DNA of 8,101 nt from JANMEX01 sp031423755. Lineage in GTDB: Bacteria > Pseudomonadota > Alphaproteobacteria > Rhizobiales > Rhizobiaceae. Both the position numbers and the translations under genes were made by a program. The notes beneath the pieces were generated by a model. The model was not told the origin of the DNA. It worked only from the letters and a program-made list of their open reading frames with translations, and did no database searches. Where the stretch lies: assembly GCA_031423755.1 (NCBI GenBank), contig JANPGC010000178.1, positions 1 through 8,101 on the forward strand, given 5' to 3'. Positions 1 through 4,854 of the stretch are shown piece after piece; within the stretch, counting starts at the first letter, position 1; every line of letters begins with the position of its first letter.

Positions 1-135
1 GCGGGGATTTGGTGCCGACAGGCGGATGTGGGGGAAGCGCCCACCATCTAATGTGATTATATGAATTTCAGCGATTACAATAGCTTGCCTACTTCGAATG
101 CACCCATCTTCCGCCTGTCGGCACCTTCTCCCCGC
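1..135. repeat. Imperfect inverted repeat, two 25-bp arms
   Basis: Bases 1-25 and the reverse complement of 111-135 agree at 22 of 25 positions. The three mismatches lie together, between a shared 15-bp block (CCGCCTGTCGGCACC) and a shared 7-bp block (TCCCCGC). The arms enclose about 85 bases with no convincing gene. The left arm begins at the window edge, so the element may extend further left. Sequence of this style (CTTCTCCCCGC next to GGTGCCGACAGGCGG) resembles dispersed intergenic repeats of Rhizobiales chromosomes; that family link is from memory. The element could be two oppositely oriented copies of one dispersed repeat. Confidence 0.6.
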
Positions 136-153
136 AGGAGACGCGGGGAGAAG
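125..153. repeat. Perfect 11-bp palindromic hairpin
   Basis: CTTCTCCCCGC at 125-135 pairs perfectly with GCGGGGAGAAG at 143-153 across a 7-base loop. The left stem overlaps the right arm of the larger inverted repeat. The stem is strong enough to fold in RNA from either strand, but neither side has a T run, so a dispersed palindromic repeat is more likely than a classical intrinsic terminator. It lies about 115 bases downstream of the end of the minus-strand membrane protein gene and could still stop or stabilise that transcript. From 154 to 266 I see no gene. Confidence 0.65.
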
Positions 154-266
154 ACAGACAACCGCCGAATTTTGCGTCCGTCATTTTTGACCGTCGGGCG
201 GTGAATTCAGCCTGCACCTAGTGGCGGTCGATTTGGTACGAAGCTGCCATCGACTGCCCCCGCAAT

Positions 267-890
267 TCAGTCATGTCTGGCCTCCGACGATGATATGCGT
301 TCCTCGTAGGCGTATTTTTGCAATAACAGTTTTCTTCTTCGCATTTTCTCAAAAAGGGCCGCTATAAAACCTCCAAGCACCAGGAAGATGAATACAATAA
401 TTAGGCAACTCCTAAATAAATTCTGCCCTATCGTGTGATCGTAGCCCAATCCAATTTTTGCAAGTCCCACTGCATGATATGGAAAAAAGGAGGCGACGAT
501 ACCGATCAACAACAATATCGGACCAGTATTTAGGAAAATTTTATAAACTGAAATTTGAGTGCGGTGACTTTCAATAAATACCCTCCAAATTGAGTATAAT
601 ATCATCAAAATAAACATTGACGTGTTTGCTGTTAGGTAAGCGCAAACCTCATTTGGCAGATAATTCGAATAAAACTCTGCATTATAGTGTTTTATATTTG
701 GAATCCATAATTTGTATATACTATAATCAATAAATGTGCATCTATTGTAATTTGAAATAATTCTTGTAACAATGTATATTAGAAAAGTCGAAATAATTAT
801 CGACAAAAATATAAAATTATTCACCTTCTCGTTAAATTTGGCGTCATCAAGTCGCGACAATTTTGATGGCAACTTGCTGATATGACCCAC
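267..890 (-). CDS. Hypothetical AT-rich four-helix membrane protein
   Basis: I do not recognise this 207-residue protein. Four hydrophobic segments are visible at about residues 25-46, 88-106, 117-138 and 160-180. A basic cluster (RRRK, 184-187) follows the last helix, which by the positive-inside rule puts the C-terminus, and with four helices also the N-terminus, in the cytoplasm. The stretch between helices 1 and 2 is rich in Tyr and Asn and would be outside. There is no signal peptide with a cleavage site and no catalytic motif I can name. The start is GTG at 888-890, chosen because AAAGGG lies 8 bases upstream. Base composition is far from that of the core genes: 721-780 has 12 G/C of 60, against about 36 of 60 in ptsP. 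This suggests horizontal acquisition or an orphan gene under weak selection. It stands alone: ubiG on the same strand ends 373 bases upstream, so no operon is evident. Confidence 0.65.
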   Translation of the reverse strand: MGHISKLPSKLSRLDDAKFNEKVNNFIFLSIIISTFLIYIVTRIISNYNRCTFIDYSIYKLWIPNIKHYNAEFYSNYLPNEVCAYLTANTSMFILMILYSIWRVFIESHRTQISVYKIFLNTGPILLLIGIVASFFPYHAVGLAKIGLGYDHTIGQNLFRSCLIIVFIFLVLGGFIAALFEKMRRRKLLLQKYAYEERISSSEARHD

Positions 891-898
891 TAAACTAA

Positions 899-904
899 CC
901 CTTT
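899..904 (-). promoter_or_regulatory. Ribosome binding site of the membrane protein
   Basis: Read on the minus strand this is AAAGGG, 8 bases before the GTG at 890. It supports the GTG start, because no ATG occurs in frame nearby and the next in-frame Met (residue 92) would delete the first helix. Confidence 0.5.
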
Positions 905-1185
905 GTTTCTAACTCGCGTTTCCAAGTCGTGAAGTGCGGACCCGCCTGCGCTTCGGGTCGACTGCGAAATGCGGAATCTCTAAGCGGCCTTCGATGATTC
1001 TGGTTTTGGGTATCTGTTCGCTTTTAAACCTATCACATGATGGTGCAGTGGCGAAGCGTCAGCGCCAAGGCGCAGCGGGCGTATGCACTGTCGTTGGAGT
1101 CGGAAATCGACTGGATTGGTGAGGACGCGACGCCGCGGAGATTCTTTAAGCACTAGCTTCGCTTCACCGCCGCTATCGGCATGGG

Positions 1186-1214
1186 TTCCGGATCTGCGCT
1201 TCGCTTGTCCGGAA
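1186..1214. repeat. Palindromic intergenic element
   Basis: TTCCGGA (1186-1192) pairs perfectly with TCCGGAA (1208-1214). The 15-base loop contains a minor GCG/CGC stem (1196-1198 with 1202-1204). The context, with GTCATTCCGGA on the minus strand, resembles short palindromic repeats scattered between genes in many Rhizobiales; this link is from memory. It lies 50 to 78 bases beyond the ubiG stop codon, so it could also act as a 3' hairpin for the ubiG transcript, but there is no T run after it. Confidence 0.55.
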
Positions 1215-1263
1215 TGACGAAAATTATGGGGTGTTTTCGACAATCACCATGCTCTTCGCTGGG

Positions 1264-2013
1264 TCAGCCTCCCGCCTTCGTCGCCAGCATCATGTAATTC
1301 ACGTCCGTATCCTTCGAACGGTTCCACTGGCCGGAGATCGGGTTGTAGAAGACGCCGGTGGTTTCCAGCAGGGTCAGGCCTGCGCTGTGCATGGCGGATT
1401 CGAGTTCTTCCGGCTTGACCAGTTTTTCATATTGGTGCGTGCCGCGCGGGAGCCATTTCAGTACTTCTTCGGCCATGAACAGGGCCAGCGCGCGGGCTTT
1501 GAAGGTTCGGTTGATGGTGGCGATGAACATCAGGCCGCCGGGCTTGAGCATTTTGCCGCAGGCTTCGATGAAGAGCGGCACGTCGGCGACGTGTTCGACG
1601 ACCTCCATGTTGAGAATGACATCGAACTGTTCACCGGCGGCGGCGAGGGCTTCGGCTGTCTCGGCGCGGTAGTCGATTTCGAGGCCGCTTTGGGCGGCGT
1701 GGATTTTGGCGACTTCGATGTTGACGGGCGACGGGTCGGCTCCGACAACTGTTGCGCCAAGGCGGGCCATCGGCTCGGACAGGAGGCCGCCGCCGCAGCC
1801 GATGTCGAGGATGCGCAGGCCTTTAAACGGAATCGGGGCCTTCATGTTGCGGTTGAAGGTTTTGGAGACTTGCTCGCCAATGTAAGTGAGGCGGACCGGA
1901 TTGAACTTGTGCAACGGGCGGAATTTGCCCGTGGGGCTCCACCATTCGGCGGCCATGCGGGAAAAGCGGTCCACTTCGGCCTGATCGATTGTGCTGCGGG
2001 CGGCTTCGCTCAT
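1264..2013 (-). CDS. ubiG: Ubiquinone biosynthesis O-methyltransferase UbiG
   Basis: UbiG uses S-adenosylmethionine for both O-methylation steps of ubiquinone synthesis, on the 2-polyprenyl-6-hydroxyphenol intermediate and on demethylubiquinol, at the inner face of the membrane. The 249-residue protein has family-typical length. It shows the N-terminal block EVDRFSRMAAEWW (13-25) followed by GKFRPLHKFNPVR (29-41), both characteristic of UbiG. The class I methyltransferase glycine loop DIGCGGG is at 70-76, an acidic cofactor-binding residue at D93 in GADPS, motif NMEVVEHV at 135-142, and LKPGG at 156-160. The ATG at 2011-2013 is preceded by AGGAG with 6-base spacing, a strong start. It is divergent from lysC across 165 bases, the arrangement seen in other Rhizobiales. 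All key residues are present and I see no truncation. Identification is confident. Confidence 0.95.
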   Translation of the reverse strand: MSEAARSTIDQAEVDRFSRMAAEWWSPTGKFRPLHKFNPVRLTYIGEQVSKTFNRNMKAPIPFKGLRILDIGCGGGLLSEPMARLGATVVGADPSPVNIEVAKIHAAQSGLEIDYRAETAEALAAAGEQFDVILNMEVVEHVADVPLFIEACGKMLKPGGLMFIATINRTFKARALALFMAEEVLKWLPRGTHQYEKLVKPEELESAMHSAGLTLLETTGVFYNPISGQWNRSKDTDVNYMMLATKAGG

Positions 2014-2178
2014 GACAAACTCCTGATCGCAAGACAGGTCGTCCCGTCAGACAAGGAAGTCAAGTTGCCGATTTGCCGCGCATTCTTGCGGGGGGCGTTG
2101 TTTTTGTCTAAGGAGCCCGCGCGACCGGGGCGGGGTTTGGCCCGGCGCTTATCGTGAATTTCGGAAAGACAGATCAGC
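2014..2178. promoter_or_regulatory. Divergent ubiG/lysC promoter region
   Basis: These 165 bases must hold the 5' signals of both genes. On the minus strand a CTTGAC box at 2064-2059 fits an alphaproteobacterial -35 element for ubiG, but the matching -10 position (CGACCT) is poor, so the assignment is tentative. For lysC I find no convincing promoter pair. The lysC ribosome binding site is GGAAAG at 2163-2168, 10 bases before the ATG. A short hairpin (CCGC 2076-2079, GCGG 2088-2091) precedes a T-rich stretch at about 2098-2106. I saw no lysine riboswitch-like structure. Confidence 0.45.
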
Positions 2179-3432
2179 ATGGCCCGCATTGTCATGAAGT
2201 TTGGCGGCACGTCGGTTGCCAATATTGAGCGCATCAGGAATGTGGCGCGGCATGTCAAACGCGAGGTGGACAATGGCCATGAGGTGGCTGTTGTGGTTTC
2301 GGCGATGTCCGGCAAGACCAATGAGCTGGTGGGCTGGGCGCGCGAAACGTCTGTGCTGCATGATGCACGCGAGTATGATGCGATTGTTGCTTCCGGCGAG
2401 CAGGTGACCTCCGGGCTACTGGCGATTGCGCTGCAGGACATGGGGATCAACGCGCGCTCGTGGCAGGGCTGGCAGATACCGATCAAGACCGATGGCGCGC
2501 ATGGGGCGGCGCGGATTTTGGACATTGACGGGACTGAACTCATCCGCCGGTTTGGCGAGGGGCAGGTGGCTGTCATTGCCGGGTTTCAAGGGTTGGCCCC
2601 GGATAACCGGTTATCGACATTGGGGCGAGGCGGGTCTGACACGTCGGCTGTTGCCATTGCGGCGGCTGTGAAGGCGGACCGCTGCGATATTTATACAGAC
2701 GTGGACGGCGTTTACACGACCGACCCGCGCATCGAGCCGAAGGCGCGGCGGCTGGCGAAGGTTTCGTTTGAAGAAATGCTGGAGATGGCCTCGCTGGGCG
2801 CCAAGGTTTTGCAGGTGCGCTCGGTGGAGCTGGCCATGGTTCACAAGGTGCGCACATTCGTGCGCTCGTCATTCACAGATCCTGATGCGCCGGGCATGAG
2901 CGATCTGATCAACCCGCCCGGAACACTCATTTGCGACGAGGACGAAATCTTGGAACAGGAAGTTGTCACCGGCATTGCCTATGCCAAGGATGAAGCACAG
3001 GTTTCGCTGCGCCGCGTGGCCGACCGGCCGGGCGTCGCCGCCGGGATTTTCGGGCCGCTGGCTGAGGCCAACATCAACGTCGACATGATCGTGCAGAATA
3101 TTTCGGAAGACGGCTCGCGCACGGACATGACGTTTACAGTGCCGAACTCGGATATCGAGAAGGCGCTGGCTGTGCTGGGCAAGGTGCGCGAGACCATTGG
3201 TTTTGATGCGCTGCAGTCTGAGCCGGGGATGGTGAAGGTGTCGGTGATCGGCATCGGCATGAGAAGCCACGCCGGTGTTGCGGCGACGGCGTTCAAGGCG
3301 CTGGCGGACAAGGGTATCAACATCCGCGCCATCACCACGTCCGAGATCAAGATATCGATTTTGATTGACGGGCCGTATGCGGAATTGGCGGTGCGGACGC
3401 TGCATTCGGTTTATGGGCTGGATAAGGCCTGA
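2179..3432 (+). CDS. lysC: Aspartate kinase (aspartokinase)
   Basis: This enzyme phosphorylates aspartate to 4-phospho-aspartate in the cytoplasm, the first step towards diaminopimelate, lysine, threonine and methionine. The 417 residues match single-function aspartokinases. The amino acid kinase domain (about 1-250) carries the signature KFGGTSV (7-13), ASGEQVTSGL (71-80) and the nucleotide-binding segment around GRGGSDTSAVA (149-159), then TDVDGVYTTDPR (173-184). Two regulatory ACT domains follow: the first around 272-335 (RPGVAAGIFGPLAEANINVD at 283-302), the second around 351-415 (AGVAATAFKALADKGINIRA at 365-384). Such domains bind the allosteric inhibitors lysine and/or threonine; which one applies here cannot be read off. 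No methionine lies at the position where Corynebacterium-type enzymes start a separate beta subunit, so a single polypeptide is likely. GGAAAG lies 10 bases before the ATG. The convergent 71-residue gene ends 31 bases downstream and no terminator is obvious in between. Confidence 0.96.
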   Translation: MARIVMKFGGTSVANIERIRNVARHVKREVDNGHEVAVVVSAMSGKTNELVGWARETSVLHDAREYDAIVASGEQVTSGLLAIALQDMGINARSWQGWQIPIKTDGAHGAARILDIDGTELIRRFGEGQVAVIAGFQGLAPDNRLSTLGRGGSDTSAVAIAAAVKADRCDIYTDVDGVYTTDPRIEPKARRLAKVSFEEMLEMASLGAKVLQVRSVELAMVHKVRTFVRSSFTDPDAPGMSDLINPPGTLICDEDEILEQEVVTGIAYAKDEAQVSLRRVADRPGVAAGIFGPLAEANINVDMIVQNISEDGSRTDMTFTVPNSDIEKALAVLGKVRETIGFDALQSEPGMVKVSVIGIGMRSHAGVAATAFKALADKGINIRAITTSEIKISILIDGPYAELAVRTLHSVYGLDKA

Positions 3433-3463
3433 GGGGAATTTCCGTTGGCCGCTGCTTACCGGA

Positions 3464-3679
3464 TTAATCCTTGATGCCGAGACGGACCTTCAGTTCTTCA
3501 TGTGTGAGAAACTTTGAAGGATCGGCGTTTTTGATGCGCTCGAGGGAGATAGCCTCGACTCGCTTGTCGAAAAGTTTGTCGTAGGTCCGTTTTGAGATAA
3601 GATCTACCCGAAGGTAGTGCTCAAGAGTCACTTGGATGGCCTCAGTGAACTTGCGGTCCATTCCACTCTTCACCGGCAT
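3464..3679 (-). CDS. Small hypothetical protein, antitoxin-like tail
   Basis: The 71-residue protein is charged and predicted mostly helical, with no membrane segment or signal peptide. The ATG at 3677-3679 has GGAG 6 bases upstream, a good ribosome binding site that argues this is a real gene; Met7 is a weaker alternative start. The C-terminal part (ADPSKFLTHEELKVRLGI, 52-69) resembles the tails of small type II antitoxins, where a short helix ends in a 'HEE-x-x-x-x-LG' pattern. The middle (LISKRTYDKL, 27-36) could be a turn between helices of a DNA-binding fold. Both points are pattern impressions, not a family assignment. It lies 116 bases downstream of the DUF3800 gene on the same strand and may be co-transcribed with it. 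It converges on lysC. The stop codon sits in a perfect 10-bp palindrome (GGATTAATCC, 3461-3470). Function unknown. Confidence 0.7.
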   Translation of the reverse strand: MPVKSGMDRKFTEAIQVTLEHYLRVDLISKRTYDKLFDKRVEAISLERIKNADPSKFLTHEELKVRLGIKD

Positions 3680-3722
3680 GCATCACTCCATCTGACTGCA
3701 GCGAAAATATGCGAGCGTGACC

Positions 3723-3836
3723 ATGCACTGGACAAATCGCATAGCCAATGCCATATTAGTTATTGGAGGCTTTGCTGGCGACGGCATTGCCTTTTTTATT
3801 GCTCGTTGCGCGAACGCAAATCGTTTATCAGCTTGA
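3723..3836 (+). CDS. Possible 37-residue membrane microprotein
   Basis: A short open frame on the plus strand starts MHWTNRIANA and continues into a glycine-rich hydrophobic stretch (about residues 8-28: AILVIGGFAG, then GIAFFIA), ending in a polar tail ANRLSA. That is the layout of a single-pass microprotein. It fills the gap between the two minus-strand genes and overlaps the last 41 bases of the DUF3800 gene in antisense. Against it: no clear ribosome binding site before the ATG at 3723-3725, short length, and no known relative. Chance is a serious alternative. I list it because the gap is otherwise unexplained. Confidence 0.15.
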   Translation: MHWTNRIANAILVIGGFAGDGIAFFIARCANANRLSA

Positions 3837-4662
3837 AGCCATATTTTGAGTAATATCCGGCTCGATGCTGGGTAAACCTAATCTGCATGACTTTTTGTGC
3901 CAGACCATCCAATTCGGCGCGTTTTGGTTCTGTCATTCCCTTCAGTCTCAAACCCCAGCTTACGATATATGCGACCAAATCAGCCATTTGCACCATTGTC
4001 GTCAAATCGCTGTGGACAAAGAAGGGCTCTGGAATAATCAGGCGCGACCGCGCCTTTCCGTTTCCCGTTTCAACAAAATACTGGCCGACCTGACCCAAGA
4101 GAACATGGCTGGCGCTTTTGTCCAATTCGTCAAACACGAGATAGCCCATCGGCTTTTCATCCCGGCTGTTCAAAAAATAGAAAAAACGCTCAAACAGGTA
4201 CGCGTAGTCTTTGCGCAACAGGCCGCCGCGCGGCCGAGGCGCATTTTGCGGTGCAATTGAAGCGAAAGCAACTGCGCCAGCTTTTCTGGCAATGTCGAGC
4301 GACTCATTTGCATAAGCGATTTTGGCTTGAGCTAGGGCTGTCAAATTTTCACGACTGACCGCTGTGCCATCTTGCAAAATTTTCTGTGCAAGGATTGACC
4401 GCTCATCGACGGGTAACTCATCCAATTGACGCGCATGCTTGAAGACTTTTGTCTTGAGCAGTTTCTGTGCTTTGGCCTCGCTTCCATACGCCTCAAACAG
4501 CCGCATTCCAAATATGCGATGTTGAGCATCGGATAGGTTGCGAATGGTTTTCCATAGAACACGGTCCTCAATTGCAATGCCCGCCAACACTTCATACGGC
4601 GATTTCTTGAGGTCTTGGCCAGATTCGTCAATGAACAGTGTCCAGCTCACAATTTCCCCCAT
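3796..4662 (-). CDS. DUF3800 domain-containing protein
   Basis: The 288-residue protein fits the DUF3800 family (Pfam PF12686) in length and motif order. An N-terminal strand leads to FIDESG (10-15) with the acidic pair D12-E13. A second acidic motif FDELDKS lies at 177-183, and near the C-terminus are D219 and VQMADLVAYIVSWG (224-237) with Q225 and D228. Spaced acidic residues after a beta strand suggest an RNase H-like, metal-dependent nuclease fold; this is inference, as the biochemical role of the family is not settled to my knowledge. DUF3800 genes are often found in accessory and mobile regions. No membrane segments or signal peptide. The ATG at 4660-4662 has no good ribosome binding site; GTG at codon 5 (4648-4650) has GGGGGA just upstream and may be the true start. 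Local GC (30 of 60 at 4261-4320) is lower than in lysC and ptsP, consistent with transfer. It is divergent from ptsP and upstream of the 71-residue gene. Confidence 0.85.
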   Translation of the reverse strand: MGEIVSWTLFIDESGQDLKKSPYEVLAGIAIEDRVLWKTIRNLSDAQHRIFGMRLFEAYGSEAKAQKLLKTKVFKHARQLDELPVDERSILAQKILQDGTAVSRENLTALAQAKIAYANESLDIARKAGAVAFASIAPQNAPRPRGGLLRKDYAYLFERFFYFLNSRDEKPMGYLVFDELDKSASHVLLGQVGQYFVETGNGKARSRLIIPEPFFVHSDLTTMVQMADLVAYIVSWGLRLKGMTEPKRAELDGLAQKVMQIRFTQHRAGYYSKYGFKLINDLRSRNEQ

Positions 4663-4686
4663 ATTTGCAGCAATCGCTACTTTAAG

Positions 4687-4715
4687 TAGAAGGCGTCGAC
4701 GTTGGAAGTGGTCAA
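4687..4715 (-). promoter_or_regulatory. Possible DUF3800 promoter
   Basis: On the minus strand TTGACC (4715-4710) matches a -35 box well; 17 bases later CTTCTA (4692-4687) is a weak -10 candidate. This would start transcription roughly 15 to 20 bases upstream of the DUF3800 ATG, so the 5' leader would be short. Only the -35 box is convincing. Confidence 0.25.
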
Positions 4716-4803
4716 AGCAGAAAAGTTAGCGTGTTTCGATTTCAATCCACGCCCCGCATGCTTCCTCACTGGACACGCGCCTTTCAGTTGCTATGAAGTA
4801 AAA

Positions 4804-4842
4804 CCGCTCCGTTGCGCATGCTTCGGGGCGGCTTGGTTTTTT
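4804..4842 (+). terminator. Terminator-like hairpin before ptsP
   Basis: CCGCTCC (4804-4810) pairs with GGGGCGG (4825-4831) in a 7-bp stem with one T-G pair and a 14-base loop. Five bases later a run of six T residues follows (4837-4842), immediately before the ptsP ribosome binding site GAAAGG (4843-4848). It could be an attenuator in the ptsP leader, or the old lysC terminator left beside ptsP after the accessory cassette entered. The gap between stem and T run makes it a less than ideal terminator. Confidence 0.4.
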
Positions 4843-4848
4843 GAAAGG
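4843..4848 (+). promoter_or_regulatory. Ribosome binding site of ptsP
   Basis: GAAAGG lies 6 bases before the ATG at 4855. It decides the start in favour of this ATG over the upstream in-frame ATG at 4702, and it directly follows the T run of the leader hairpin. Confidence 0.65.
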
Positions 4849-4854
4849 CGGTTC

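Larger units (their letters stand above)
891..1263. other. Non-coding stretch with repeat-like DNA
   Basis: This 373-base gap lies between the 3' end of ubiG and the start of the membrane protein gene, both on the minus strand. Two overlapping open frames exist here (934-1122 plus, 980-1243 minus), but neither has a good ribosome binding site or a recognisable protein pattern, and their sequence is dominated by short palindromic GC-rich blocks. Besides the hairpin at 1186-1214 there is a short GCGCC/GGCGC palindrome at 1062-1073. It is best read as an intergenic region built from degenerate repeats, with the upstream signals of the membrane gene at its left end. I found no RNA gene. Confidence 0.5.
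4663..4854 (+). promoter_or_regulatory. ptsP leader and upstream region
   Basis: These 192 bases separate the divergent DUF3800 gene and ptsP. They hold a 10-bp direct repeat CGCATGCTTC at 4755-4764 and 4815-4824, exactly 60 bases apart, and a terminator-like hairpin just before ptsP. CGCCCCG at 4750-4756 is perfectly complementary to CGGGGCG at 4824-4830, which also forms the 3' arm of that hairpin, so two exclusive folds can be drawn. The ptsP frame stays open back to an ATG at 4702, but those 51 codons look non-coding. I could not identify a clear ptsP promoter. Confidence 0.4.

Noticed and set aside
934..1243. Two short overlapping open frames, 62 residues on plus and 87 on minus
   Set aside because: Both run through palindromic, repeat-like DNA, have no good ribosome binding site and show no protein-like pattern.
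1231..2157. 308-residue open frame on the plus strand
   Set aside because: It is the antisense shadow of ubiG; UbiG has all family motifs and a strong start, while this frame is a product of GC-rich codon bias.
2869..3405. Minus-strand frames inside lysC (for example 178 residues)
   Set aside because: Shadows of lysC; both ACT domains read cleanly in the plus frame.
3865..4260. 131-residue plus-strand frame
   Set aside because: Antisense to the DUF3800 gene, whose motifs lie in the minus frame; no family signal on plus.
4702..4854. 51-codon N-terminal extension of ptsP from the ATG at 4702
   Set aside because: The residues look unlike any PtsP N-terminus, are Cys-rich, and cross a terminator-like hairpin; the ATG at 4855 has a good ribosome binding site and gives the family length.
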